From: Lewinellaceae bacterium
GTDB taxonomy: Bacteria > Bacteroidota > Bacteroidia > Chitinophagales > Saprospiraceae
Direction of reading: 5' to 3'
DNA length: 64,000 nucleotides
Assembly (NCBI GenBank): GCA_020636375.1
Contig: JACJXZ010000025.1
Location: 29,467-93,466 of the forward strand
Under the pieces are notes generated by a model. It did not search any database, was not told the DNA's origin, and worked only from the letters and a program-made list of their open reading frames with translations. Position 1 is the stretch's first letter. Each line of letters opens with the position of its first letter. The position numbers were made by a program, and so were the translations under genes. Below are positions 1 through 7,796 of the stretch, in pieces.

Positions 1-140
1 TGTTTTTTGAAAGCGAGCAGGCCGGAGTCCCCGTCGCGGCACCATTTTACCGGGTATCCTTCCGATTCCAGGTACTCCATGAGCAGGAAGCCAAGGCTGA
101 GGTCATCTTCTACGATCAGTATGTTCTTTTGTTCTTTCAT
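1..140 (-). CDS. response regulator, receiver domain (N-terminal part, cut by window edge)
   Basis: Read on the minus strand from the ATG at 138-140, the product begins MKEQKNILIVEDD and continues for 46 residues before leaving the window. A hydrophobic first strand ending in a Glu-Asp-Asp cluster (E11, D12, D13) is the start of a CheY-type receiver domain, and the acidic pair would bind Mg2+. The phospho-acceptor Asp, expected near residue 55, and any output domain lie outside the window. It sits downstream of the histidine kinase at 345-1589 on the same strand, with a gap of about 200 bp, so the two are the likely halves of one two-component system. The output type (OmpR-like or other) cannot be seen. 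Confidence 0.85.
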   Translation of the reverse strand, partial: MKEQKNILIVEDDLSLGFLLMEYLESEGYPVKWCRDGDSGLLAFKK

Positions 141-316
141 GGTGTTGGCGGCGATATTTGTATGCGTAGCTCTTTCACCCTGCCACAAAGCTTGCCCGGC
201 TCAGAGAAACGGGACATGAAGGCACAAAGGCGGCACAAAGAGCCCAGGTTCGATAGGCAGGCCCCAGGTTCGGCAGTTTGGCATTCGGTGTTCGATTTGC
301 CGGTGGATAGCGTCCA

Positions 317-334
317 AGCGAACAGCGAACAGCG
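317..334. repeat. short heptamer repeat (GCGAACA)
   Basis: Two and a half copies of GCGAACA lie in the gap between the kinase and the regulator gene. The same heptamer, alternating with GCGAATA, forms the last 44 bases of the window. Confidence 0.5.
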
Positions 335-344
335 GCCAGGAACT

Positions 345-1589
345 TTATTCCCCGGGCTCCAGCGCAGGCAGGGCCAGCACAAACCGGCTCCCTTTGCCGA
401 GTTCGCTCACAACCCGGACCACGCCTTTGTGCATATCCACGATCCGCTTGACATAGGAAAGCCCCAGGCCGAAGCCCTTCTCTGTTTTCAGGTTATCGCA
501 GGCAAGGCGCTGGAATTTTTCGAAGATAAAAGATCTTCCCTCCGGGCCGATGCCCACGCCGTTGTCCTGAAAGCCAATCAGGAAGTTTTCGCCTTGCCTG
601 CATATGGAGATTTGGATTTCAGGGGCCAGCCGGGAATATTTTATCGCGTTGTCGATCAGGTTGCGGAAGGCATTCGCAAGATGGAAAGAATCTCCCAAAA
701 TGAGGGGAGTGGGCACTTCTGAAGACAAAGATACCCGGGCGTTGCTGGCCTGGATGCGAACTTCCATATCCTGTATGGATTGCCGGAGCAGGCTTTCCAG
801 GTTGACCTCCTCCCGTTCCATGGCCGAGGCGCCGTCTTCCATCTCCGCCAGGTGCAGCACGTGTTCCACCCGCTGCATCATCTGCCGGTTCTCCCGTTGG
901 ATGACCTGGAAAAAGCGGCTTTCTTCCAGGCCTGGTTTTTCTCTGCCGAGCAGCCGGGACGCCAGCGCGATATTGGTGAGGGGCGTCCGGAACTCGTGCG
1001 CCATGTGGTTGAAAAAATCGGCATTGCGCTCCCGCGCCCGCTTCTGGCGAATCAGGGTGTAGTTGGCCAGCAGGAAGACCAGGCTGATGAAGATCAGGAT
1101 CAGGATGGAAGCACCCAGCATGAATCCCATCTTTTCCAGAATATATTCTTCCTTATCCGGGAACTCGACGCTGAGCAGGTGCTGGCTGGATTCCAGCAGA
1201 GGCTCCAGGCTGCAACTGTTTGGCGGCACCTCCTCCAGCAGGCTGCTCCGGGGCTGGATGCCTGCCTGATAGTTGAGCGGAACCTGGTAGAAACCAAAGG
1301 CCTCGTCCAGGGCCTTTTGCAGGCTCTCAGAACTGGCAAGGGCTTCCAACTCCTGGCAACAACTGGCGGCCTGAGTGCCCGTCAGTATGCAGGACCGCCT
1401 GGCTTCCTGGCCGGCGGGATCCTCCATGAGGCTTTCCACCGCCGAACAAAGGGCCATCGCCACCTTATTGTTGAACTGCTCTTCTAGCAACACCCGGGAG
1501 TGCTGCATCCAGCGCACCTGGAAAAGGACCAGCGCGATCAGGGCCAGGCAGGACGCGCCGATGACAAGAGGGATTTTATCGACTTTCAT
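345..1589 (-). CDS. sensor histidine kinase
   Basis: About 414 residues from the ATG at 1587-1589 (MKVDKIPLV). Upstream in-frame codons exist, but this start puts the first membrane helix at the N-terminus. The layout is: helix at about 5-27, periplasmic part of about 125 residues with several Cys (SCILTG, SCCQEL), second helix at about 158-178, then the cytoplasmic kinase. The dimerisation/phosphotransfer motif AHEFRTPLTN has its His at about residue 198. The ATPase domain shows the N box (NLIDNAIKYS), G1 (DNGVGIG) and G2 (GFGLGLSYV). No HAMP domain is evident. It should autophosphorylate and pass phosphate to the regulator starting at 140. The Cys-rich sensor domain and the divergently transcribed Cys-rich exported protein next door hint at a redox or metal signal, but that is inference. 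Confidence 0.92.
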   Translation of the reverse strand: MKVDKIPLVIGASCLALIALVLFQVRWMQHSRVLLEEQFNNKVAMALCSAVESLMEDPAGQEARRSCILTGTQAASCCQELEALASSESLQKALDEAFGFYQVPLNYQAGIQPRSSLLEEVPPNSCSLEPLLESSQHLLSVEFPDKEEYILEKMGFMLGASILILIFISLVFLLANYTLIRQKRARERNADFFNHMAHEFRTPLTNIALASRLLGREKPGLEESRFFQVIQRENRQMMQRVEHVLHLAEMEDGASAMEREEVNLESLLRQSIQDMEVRIQASNARVSLSSEVPTPLILGDSFHLANAFRNLIDNAIKYSRLAPEIQISICRQGENFLIGFQDNGVGIGPEGRSFIFEKFQRLACDNLKTEKGFGLGLSYVKRIVDMHKGVVRVVSELGKGSRFVLALPALEPGE

Positions 1590-1730
1590 ACGCACAGGAT
1601 AAGAGCCTGAAAATAACCTCTCCCGACGGATGCCGGGAAATTTCATTAATGTACAAAGGAAAGAAAAGCAGTGCGCCCTTGCCCGTATTTAACAGCTCAT
1701 TAACAAGTGCCTAACAACTGGCCTACAGCT

Positions 1731-1756
1731 TTGCCTGCCTGCTTCGGGTACCTTTG
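1731..1756 (+). promoter_or_regulatory. possible promoter for the Cys-rich exported protein
   Basis: TACCTTTG at 1749-1756 matches the Bacteroidota -7 element TAnnTTTG. A TTG lies 15 bp upstream, which is shorter than the usual spacing of about 19-21. The site lies between the divergent kinase gene and the start at 1814. Confidence 0.35.
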
Positions 1757-1813
1757 TTCCATTGTTTAACCCGTAAGCTCAGCGAACCTGAGCGAGCGCA
1801 AAATCCTGTAACC

Positions 1814-2191
1814 ATGATTTGTTGCAACCGTTGTTTCTACCTGCTGCCTTTTTTCCTGCTTTTTGCGGCAGTTGCCGGCTTTGGCCAGGCTTCCTGTAAT
1901 GCCCCTTCTAAAAACAGCCCGGCCGTTTCCCTTCAATTGGACGCTGACGGAGGCGATGTTTCGGCAGATACTCATAAGTTCAGCTGTTCGCAACAAAAGG
2001 CCAACGCCGCCGCAAAAGCAGTAAAAGAAGAAGGTGCTTCCCAGGCCAAGGCCTGCGGCCCCAAAGATTGCGAACCCTGCCCAATCGGATGCTGTAACGG
2101 TTTTCCCGGCTGCTGCAAGGCGAAGGCAGCGGATGCCGGCAAGCAATGTTCAGGAGCCGATCAACCCCATTACAGAGCGGCAAAGCTGTAA
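1814..2191 (+). CDS. small Cys-rich exported protein of unknown function
   Basis: 125 residues from the ATG at 1814 (MICCNRC). An in-frame start at 1754 would put a polar stretch before the signal peptide and is disfavoured. Residues 1 to about 24 form a signal peptide with a Phe/Leu-rich core ending in FGQA. The mature part is Lys/Ala-rich and then Cys-rich: Cys pairs and CxxC-like spacings occur in the segments DCEPCPIGCC and FPGCCKA. No catalytic family is recognised. The Cys density suggests metal binding or disulfide structure in the periplasm. It is transcribed away from the histidine kinase at 345-1589 and may be a target or accessory of that system. An alternative is a fast-evolving lineage-specific orphan. 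Confidence 0.55.
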   Translation: MICCNRCFYLLPFFLLFAAVAGFGQASCNAPSKNSPAVSLQLDADGGDVSADTHKFSCSQQKANAAAKAVKEEGASQAKACGPKDCEPCPIGCCNGFPGCCKAKAADAGKQCSGADQPHYRAAKL

Positions 2192-2297
2192 ATTCGACAT
2201 CCGGCGGATGCCAAATCCTGTGATGATGCCGGTTTCCGCCGTTCCTTGATTTCTTATTGGCCAGCAACTGGTTTTTCCGCATGTCCGGACAGGTAAA

Positions 2298-2402
2298 TAT
2301 ACTGAACGGCAATAGGGTTTGTGCATTTACGGGTGGTTTTCCCCTTTAGGGGATTAAGGGGCGGGGAGGGCAAATGCACAAAACCTATTGCAGCGGAGTA
2401 TA
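2298..2402. repeat. TATAC-ended palindromic repeat, copy 1
   Basis: 105 bp with nested inverted ends. The outer TATAC/GTATA (2298-2302, 2398-2402) encloses 20-bp arms GCAATAGGGTTTGTGCATTT (2309-2328) and its near-exact complement at 2372-2391 (one mismatch). The centre holds CCCCTTTAGGGG and GGGGCGGGGAG. A second copy follows recA (14317-14431) and relics lie at 6135-6258. It carries no ORF. Confidence 0.8.
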
Positions 2403-2483
2403 CATCTATGTATCCTGCACCTGAAATAACGGGAAAACCAGTTTTATTTTTCCTATTTTAGCGGGGTATCAAAAGTCCCAACC

Positions 2484-3080
2484 ATGAAAAAAGCCAGCCT
2501 CCTGCTATCCGCCCTCATCTTATTTTCCCTCCCGTCCTGCGCTCAGGAAAAAACGCCCGCCCCGGAAGCCCAGATCGGCGCCGCCGTAATGGCAGCGCCC
2601 GAGGATGTAAGGGCAGGCGCCACCGTGTACGGATATACCAACAAGGGAAATTTAACCCTGCTCCGCCAAGGCACCAACAGCCTCATCTGCCTGGCCGACG
2701 ACCCCGGCAGGGAAGGCTTCCAGGCCGTCTGTTACCACAAAGACCTGGAGCCCTTCATGGCCCGCGGCCGCGAGCTGAAAGCCCAGGGCAAGAGCAGCGG
2801 CGAGATTTTCGACATCCGGGAGGCCGAAGCCAAGGCCGGCAAGCTGAAGATGCCGGAGCAACCCACCACCCTCCACCTGCTGGAAGGCCCCGGCGGCAAA
2901 TACGACCCGGAATCGGGGCAGGTGACCGGTGCCTACTACCGCTACGTGGTCTACATCCCCTGGGCCACGGCGGAGTCTACCGGCTTGCCGCTTCAGCCCA
3001 TCGTGCCCGGCGGGCCGTGGATCATGGACCCGGGCACGCACAGGGCGCATATTATGATCACGCCGCCGCCGAAGGAATGA
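2484..3080 (+). CDS. putative lipoprotein of unknown function
   Basis: 198 residues. The N-terminus MKKASLLLSALILFSLPSC is a lipoprotein signal peptide with a lipobox ending at Cys19, so the protein is probably anchored in the membrane facing the periplasm. The mature part begins with a Pro/Ala/Glu-rich linker, then a globular domain of about 150 residues with many Gly and Pro and a closing segment rich in aromatic residues and Gly (around GAYYRYVVYIPW, then GTHRAHIMI). I do not recognise the family. It stands alone between repeat copy 1 and the MATE exporter and has the high GC of the genome, so it looks native. No promoter of the TAnnTTTG type was found close to the start. Confidence 0.7.
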   Translation: MKKASLLLSALILFSLPSCAQEKTPAPEAQIGAAVMAAPEDVRAGATVYGYTNKGNLTLLRQGTNSLICLADDPGREGFQAVCYHKDLEPFMARGRELKAQGKSSGEIFDIREAEAKAGKLKMPEQPTTLHLLEGPGGKYDPESGQVTGAYYRYVVYIPWATAESTGLPLQPIVPGGPWIMDPGTHRAHIMITPPPKE

Positions 3081-3224
3081 GCAGTATTGACGGATGCCAA
3101 TTCCTTACATGCCAGAAAATAAACATTGGGTTGTGGAACTTTCATGCCGTGATTGTCATTTTGGCAATTTGAAATTTGTTAGAAACCAAATCCCGAACTG
3201 TTGACGAGTACAAGCAAACCCGCG

Positions 3225-4652
3225 ATGGAAGCGGTTGAAGAACTGCCCATCGCAGAGGCCACGGCACGGCGTTCCATCTGGCTGGAACTGAAGGACGCCA
3301 TCAAAGGCACGGAGGCCGACTACACGCAAATCAGCCTCAAAAAGGCCATCTTCCTGCTGGCCGTGCCCATGATCCTGGAACTGGTCATGGAATCTACTTT
3401 TGCGGTGGTGGACATCTACTTCGTCGGAAAGCTGGGCCCGTCGGCAGTAGCCACAGTAGGGCTCACGGAGACCTACCTGTTCCTCCTGTATTCCATCGCG
3501 ATGGGGCTTTCTATGGCGATCACAGCCATTATCGCCAGGCGGATAGGCGAGAAGAAGAAGGAGGATGCGGGTACCGCCGCCGTCCAGGCCATATTTTTAG
3601 CCCTGCTGGCTTCTGTTCCCTTCACTGTAGGGGGCATCTTCTTCGCCAGGGAGCTGCTGGCACTGATGGGTGCCGACTCATGGAGCCTGGAACACGGCTA
3701 TCGCTACACCCAGTGGATGCTCGGCGGCAACGCCGTCATCGTAATGCTGTTCGTCGTAAACGCGGTCTTCCGGGGAGCGGGCGATGCAGCGATCGCCATG
3801 CGCGTGCTGTGGGTTGCCAATGCCATCAACATCGTCCTCGATCCAGTGCTTATCTTCGGGTGGGGGCCCTTCCCTGCCTTTGGGGTAGAGGGTGCCGCCA
3901 TTGCGACCAACATCGGCAGGGGCGTCGGCGTGGCGATACAGCTATGGGCGCTGTTCAGGGTAGGCAAGCACATCCGCATCGCCCTCTCGCAGCTTTATGT
4001 GGAAACAAAGACGATGCTCCATATCCTGCGCACCTCCCTGGGCGGCATAGGGCAAATGATCGTAGCCATGACCGCCTGGATTTTCCTGATGCGCATACTG
4101 GCCGATATCGGCAGCGAAGCCGTTGCCGCTTCAACGACGGTCATCCGCATCATGATGTTCACCATGATGCCGGCGTGGGGGCTGTCCAATGCCGCCGCTA
4201 CGCTGGTAGGCCAAAACCTGGGCGCCAACAACCCCGAACGGGCAGAATCGTCGGTATGGACGATCGGCTTTTACAATATGCTCTTTTTAGTCTGCGTATC
4301 TGCCGTATACTTTTTCTGCAACGAGTTTTTGATGACGATCTTCACCGATGATCCTACGGTGATTGCCATCGGCGCCGAGTGGATTCGCATCCTCTCCTAT
4401 TCCTACTTCGTCTACGGCTGGTGGATGGTATCCGTGCAGGCCTTCAACGGCGCAGGCGACACCCGGACCCCCACCTGGATAAACGTCATCTTTTTCTGGA
4501 TGATACAGATTCCCTTGTCGTACCTCCTGGCGGTACAATTCGGGTGGCAGCACTCCGGAGTGTTCTGGGGGGTATTCATTTCAGAGACCTCGGTGGGCAT
4601 ATTTACGCTGATGCTTTTTAAAAGGGGGAAGTGGAAAACGGTGCAGGTTTGA
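3225..4652 (+). CDS. MATE-family multidrug/cation efflux transporter
   Basis: About 475 residues, the normal size for the family, with about 12 hydrophobic segments. The N-terminal cytoplasmic stretch of about 40 residues is followed by LAVPMILELVMES and the family-typical VVDIYFVGKLG, where the aromatic/Asp region lines the cation pathway. A second half-repeat with the same pattern starts around GGIGQMIVAMTAW. MATE proteins export drugs or organic cations in exchange for Na+ or H+ at the inner membrane. The ATG at 3225 is chosen; an in-frame TTG at 3201 would add eight polar residues and cannot be excluded. The gene is monocistronic: the next gene is convergent, 20 bp away. The substrate cannot be read from sequence. 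Confidence 0.9.
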   Translation: MEAVEELPIAEATARRSIWLELKDAIKGTEADYTQISLKKAIFLLAVPMILELVMESTFAVVDIYFVGKLGPSAVATVGLTETYLFLLYSIAMGLSMAITAIIARRIGEKKKEDAGTAAVQAIFLALLASVPFTVGGIFFARELLALMGADSWSLEHGYRYTQWMLGGNAVIVMLFVVNAVFRGAGDAAIAMRVLWVANAINIVLDPVLIFGWGPFPAFGVEGAAIATNIGRGVGVAIQLWALFRVGKHIRIALSQLYVETKTMLHILRTSLGGIGQMIVAMTAWIFLMRILADIGSEAVAASTTVIRIMMFTMMPAWGLSNAAATLVGQNLGANNPERAESSVWTIGFYNMLFLVCVSAVYFFCNEFLMTIFTDDPTVIAIGAEWIRILSYSYFVYGWWMVSVQAFNGAGDTRTPTWINVIFFWMIQIPLSYLLAVQFGWQHSGVFWGVFISETSVGIFTLMLFKRGKWKTVQV

Positions 4653-4672
4653 AATATCTCAACGATTAGAAT

Positions 4673-5506
4673 TCATTTGCACGATATATATATTTTTTCT
4701 TCTCCATATCCATCTTGACCAAACAACTTGCTGGTAGTCAGTTCAAACTTAGCTCTACCGCCTCCCTTAATACAATCCCGACATTCTTCATAGTTAACCA
4801 CACCGTTACACTCCGTTGAGGAGTTGCTTACAAAAAAATATGTCGCAGCAGCAGAAGCCATGGCTACTCCTGCCAGGATGATCAGGACCGGCACGGGGTC
4901 GGTTTGGGCAATGAATTCAGATTGATTTCCATTGTCAGAATATTCTCCTCTGTAAGTTTTTAAATTTCCATTCGCCGTGGTGTAGGAATACAGCCCTTCG
5001 ACAACCACTTCAGAACCGGCAGCTTCTTCTTTTCCCAATGAATCCAACCTGAAAATAATCCTGTATCTTCCTTTTTTTGTATTTAATGTATCAAGATACA
5101 CACTATTAAAGCTTTGGGATGAAAACTTCTTTGAGATGTAAACTCGTGCATTTTTGTTCCGGTTCGTAACAAATCCTTCGATTTCAAAACTATCCCGGGT
5201 TACATAGTCTCCCAATTCTAAAAATACCAGGTTTCCATTGGCTTTATTCCAAACGGATAAACTGAGATATTGATTTTCCGGGTCAAATCCGGTGATGTTT
5301 GAGGATAAATTTGTTTCGCGAGTCAAACAGAATTTGTTTTCTTTTTTGTCTACTAGTTCCAGGAGGTCTTCCGTTACTTTAGGGGCATTATTATAAACCG
5401 TTGAATTCTTGTTTATCTGTTTATCTTTTGTAACCTGATAATTGACCATGCATCCGGAAAGGAGCAGGCAAGTCAGTAATACTCCTATCGTTACTGTGTT
5501 ATTCAT
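4673..5506 (-). CDS. putative lipoprotein with C-terminal membrane segment, partner of the EAD11-like gene
   Basis: 277 residues. The N-terminus has a hydrophobic core and lipobox (LLLSGC, Cys19), predicting a lipoprotein. The middle is beta-rich and polar (about residues 70-190) and unlike any family I know. A second hydrophobic segment (VLIILAGVAMASAAATYFFV, about 207-226) is followed by a small Cys-containing tail (ECNGVVNYEECRDCIKGGG) with four Cys that could bind metal or form disulfides. The start overlaps the stop of the upstream gene (5499-6095) by 8 bp, so the two are translationally coupled and probably work together. Both are clearly AT-richer, with Lys/Asn/Ile-rich products, than all neighbours, suggesting transfer from outside. 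The function is unknown. Confidence 0.75.
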   Translation of the reverse strand: MNNTVTIGVLLTCLLLSGCMVNYQVTKDKQINKNSTVYNNAPKVTEDLLELVDKKENKFCLTRETNLSSNITGFDPENQYLSLSVWNKANGNLVFLELGDYVTRDSFEIEGFVTNRNKNARVYISKKFSSQSFNSVYLDTLNTKKGRYRIIFRLDSLGKEEAAGSEVVVEGLYSYTTANGNLKTYRGEYSDNGNQSEFIAQTDPVPVLIILAGVAMASAAATYFFVSNSSTECNGVVNYEECRDCIKGGGRAKFELTTSKLFGQDGYGEEKIYISCK

Positions 5507-6095
5507 TTGGAAATAATTGAATGTTTTCGATTTTTAATTCAGGGCTTCTGAACACTCCCGACCAAACATCGTAAGAGGTGGCAAATTCAGTTTTCAGGAC
5601 GCCATTGTTTTTTACAGGTATGTTGAAAGCATGGGCTTCCCTGTGGTAATTAAACACATTAAGTTTTTTATAAATCAGGCTTTTGTCTTTGCCGTGGAAG
5701 GCCAGAAAATAGAACCAGTTTACTTTTAATTTAATTATATGCTCTTCCTCAAACACCCTCAGTTTAACTTCAATTTTCTTTCCTTCCTGGATTTTTGTCA
5801 GGACATCTATCTTCAGAGGCTTAAGGCCGGTAAAATCATCGCCCTTCGCAAGTTGGTTTACAAAACCTAAAGTAGATTTGGTAATACAGTTGTTTTCAAT
5901 TCCATAATCCTGAAAACTGATGACCCCTTCCAAATTCAACCTGGAGTTTCTCCTAAAGCGGCTTTCCAACAAATCAACCGGGCCAGGATCAAGCCCTTTT
6001 TCAACGAATAAGCCCTGCAATCCGTGCAGTGCCTCTATCATTGAATCATCGCTGCCATTCCTTATCAGGTTTCTTAATTGATTGTATTTTTCCAT
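5499..6095 (-). CDS. EAD11-like domain protein of an AT-rich two-gene island
   Basis: 198 residues, cytosolic, no signal peptide. Residues about 4-83 have the pattern I associate with effector-associated domain 11 (EAD11): LRNLI.NG, a helical stretch, LLESRFRRNSRL, GVISFQDYGIENN and an ending helix. EADs are small helical adaptor domains known from bacterial conflict systems, where they link sensors such as STAND NTPases to effectors such as caspase-like or TIR domains. The remaining 110 residues (from DDFTGLKPLK) look like a beta-sandwich and are not recognised. No NTPase or nuclease is encoded next to it; the only partner is the coupled lipoprotein at 4673-5506. A purine-rich AGGAGG lies 27 nt upstream, too far to be a normal ribosome site. 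The EAD11 call is by eye. Confidence 0.65.
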   Translation of the reverse strand: MEKYNQLRNLIRNGSDDSMIEALHGLQGLFVEKGLDPGPVDLLESRFRRNSRLNLEGVISFQDYGIENNCITKSTLGFVNQLAKGDDFTGLKPLKIDVLTKIQEGKKIEVKLRVFEEEHIIKLKVNWFYFLAFHGKDKSLIYKKLNVFNYHREAHAFNIPVKNNGVLKTEFATSYDVWSGVFRSPELKIENIQLFPNE

Positions 6096-6134
6096 TTGGC
6101 GAAATCAATAGTTACAAACCTCCTTCGAAAGGAC

Positions 6135-6258
6135 TATACTTCATCGCAATAGGGTTTTACGCAGCAGGCCTCGCAGTGTTTCCTGGGCACCTTACATATT
6201 AATTGAGTGTTTTTACATTCAACAGCAATAGATTTTGTGCATTGCCCCCCGCTCCTTA
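6135..6258. repeat. relics of the TATAC-ended palindromic repeat
   Basis: Two degraded pieces, 6135-6159 (TATACTTCATCGCAATAGGG and following T's) and 6225-6258 (GCAATAGATTTTGTGC, then a C-rich stretch and CTCCTTAA), match the two ends of the repeat at 2298-2402 and 14317-14431. The middle is lost. They mark the junction between the AT-rich island and the oxidoreductase remnant. Confidence 0.6.
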
Positions 6259-6278
6259 AAAGAGATGTCAACTCTTAA

Positions 6279-6578
6279 TGCCAAAAACCCATTGCCGTCA
6301 AGGGCATCAGCAACGTCCTGCACGAGAGCATCACCTTCCGGAACGGCAAGGTCCGCCAGTCCAATTTCCACGACTATCCCATCCTGCGGATGGCCGACGC
6401 TCCGGAGCGCATCGAAATCCGGCCGATCCCCTCGTTGGAAGCACCGCAGGGCATCGGCGAGGCCAGCCTGCCCCTGATAGGCGGTGCCATCGCCAACGCC
6501 TTCCTGAAGCTGACGGGCAAGCCGCTGCGGCATATGCCGTTTACGGCAGAAAGGGTGCTGGAGGTGCTGGAGGGGTGA
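6279..6578 (+). pseudogene. 3' remnant of a molybdopterin-binding oxidoreductase (xanthine dehydrogenase/IorB-like large subunit)
   Basis: The frame starting right after a TAA at 6276-6278 reads KPIAVKGISN, then a strand-rich segment with FRNGKVRQSNFHDYPILRM, and ends with EAPQGIGEASLPLIGGAIAN and a closing helix. This is the C-terminus of the molybdopterin-binding subunit of aldehyde oxidase/xanthine dehydrogenase-type enzymes, in which GxGE near the C-terminus is part of the active site (the catalytic Glu). Only about 100 of the usual 700 residues remain. There is no start codon in a sensible place and no 2Fe-2S or FAD subunit nearby. It is best explained as the stump left when the upstream 6 kb were replaced or deleted, probably together with arrival of the AT-rich island at 4673-6095. 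Confidence 0.8.
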
Positions 6579-6872
6579 GTTGCATCATTTGAAAAATCCA
6601 TTTGCAAGTTGCCTCCGGCCTGGCATCAGAACCAGAATTTTCGTATATTCAACTGTCGAATTTGGATACCCGTCCTAACCTCCGGCACCTGGCTTTGAAA
6701 GTTGAGCTGACTTAACTTCAGCTGCCTCATGAATATAGCCGGCCTTTGAATTCAGTCTGCTCGTCCTGTCCCTGCCGCCCGATTGGCCACCCTGATGTCC
6801 TGTTTTAAGAGGGTTCCTGACGCTATGTGCATACATCAACGACATCCGATCTTTAACCAAAATAGAAATATC

Positions 6873-7343
6873 ATGCCAGTGAAAAAATTAAAGGAGTATT
6901 TAGACAGCCACCACGTCCGGTACGTCACCATCAGCCATTCCAAGGCCTTTACCGCCCAGCAGGTGGCCGCCTCTGCTCACATCCCGGGCCAGGAACTGGC
7001 CAAAACGGTCATGGTGAAGGTGGACGGCAGGATGGCCATGGCCGTCCTGCCCGCTTCCTATCAGGTCGATTTCGATCAGCTGCGGAAAACGGCCGGCGCC
7101 GGCAGGGTGGAACTTGCCAGCGAAGAAGAGTTTAAGGATTTCTTCCCGCAGTGCGAAGTCGGGGCCATGCCGCCCTTCGGCAACCTCTACGGCATGGACG
7201 TGTATGTCGCCGAAAGCCTGACGGAGGATGAGGAGATCGCCTTCAATGCCGGCACGCACACAGAGCTGATCCGGATGGACTACAAGGATTTCGCGCGGCT
7301 GGCCCAGCCGAAGGTCCTGAAATTTTCGGGGCATTACGCCTGA
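6873..7343 (+). CDS. YbaK/ProX-type aminoacyl-tRNA deacylase
   Basis: 156 residues from the ATG at 6873 (MPVKKLKEYLD). The frame is open further upstream, but those residues do not fit the family. The whole protein is one YbaK domain: the N-terminal helix with VRYVTISHSKAFTAQQVA, then GQELAKTVMVKVDGR, where the Lys in AKTV is the conserved functional Lys of YbaK/ProX proteins, and the closing GxHxxLIRM-like strand (GTHTELIRMDYKDF). Such enzymes hydrolyse mischarged tRNA, for example Cys- or Ala-tRNA(Pro), and so edit translation. Free-standing copies are common. The 294 bp upstream (6579-6872) hold no gene or clear promoter; downstream begins the repeat nest. Confidence 0.88.
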   Translation: MPVKKLKEYLDSHHVRYVTISHSKAFTAQQVAASAHIPGQELAKTVMVKVDGRMAMAVLPASYQVDFDQLRKTAGAGRVELASEEEFKDFFPQCEVGAMPPFGNLYGMDVYVAESLTEDEEIAFNAGTHTELIRMDYKDFARLAQPKVLKFSGHYA

Positions 7344-7396
7344 TTCGTGCCGCGATCATCTTGATCGCACGGCCATTTATCCACTCCGGGAAGTAT

Positions 7397-7489
7397 AAGT
7401 ACGTGGACAAAAATATTGAGAGATTAAAACGTGGCTAAGCCCCTGGATATTCAGTCATTCACTCATTCATTAATTCAGTCCATGTACTT
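7397..7489. repeat. 93-bp inverted-repeat element with AAGTACGTGGAC ends
   Basis: AAGTACGTGGAC (7397-7408) and GTCCATGTACTT (7478-7489) are complementary with one mismatch. The centre carries ATTCAGTC/ATTCACTC/ATTCATTA octamer-like repeats. It is the first of several palindromic elements in the gene-free stretch 7344-8138. Confidence 0.55.
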
Positions 7490-7533
7490 AGTGTGGCAAA
7501 ATCGTACCGCATGCAAAAGCTTGGGATCGCCTC

Positions 7534-7600
7534 AGAAGCTGTTTGTGTTTGAATTTAATCCTTTAGTTTTAATTCTAAAAACTAAATTCAAACAGCTTCT
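7534..7600. repeat. short element with AGAAGCTGTTTG ends
   Basis: 67 bp bounded by AGAAGCTGTTTG (7534-7545) and AAATTCAAACAGCTTCT (7584-7600). The ends are those of the larger elements at 21175-21337 and 58291-58454, but the interior is reduced to an AT-rich stem, so this is an internally deleted member. Confidence 0.75.
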
Positions 7601-7659
7601 CAAAGCGAGGATATATTTTTTTCCGGGCTGTGAGGTGATTTATTTTCCCTAAGTAATCC

Positions 7660-7781
7660 TTAAAAAATAACTTCACGGCCCTTAGTTGTAGTGAAGTGAA
7701 GCAGCCAGTCAGGGTTCCAGCGGGGTCAGGCTGCTGAACGAGCTACAACTAAGGGCTTCAAACAGTGAAGTTATTTTTTAA
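7660..7781. repeat. 122-bp palindromic element with TTAAAAAATAACTTCAC ends
   Basis: TTAAAAAATAACTTCAC at 7660-7676 is repeated inverted at 7765-7781. Inside, CCCTTAGTTGTAG (7679-7691) pairs with CTACAACTAAGGG (7743-7755), and GCAGCC (7702-7707) pairs with GGCTGC. The element is almost entirely one long hairpin with a small loop. Confidence 0.8.
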
Positions 7782-7796
7782 TCACTACTATGGGAC

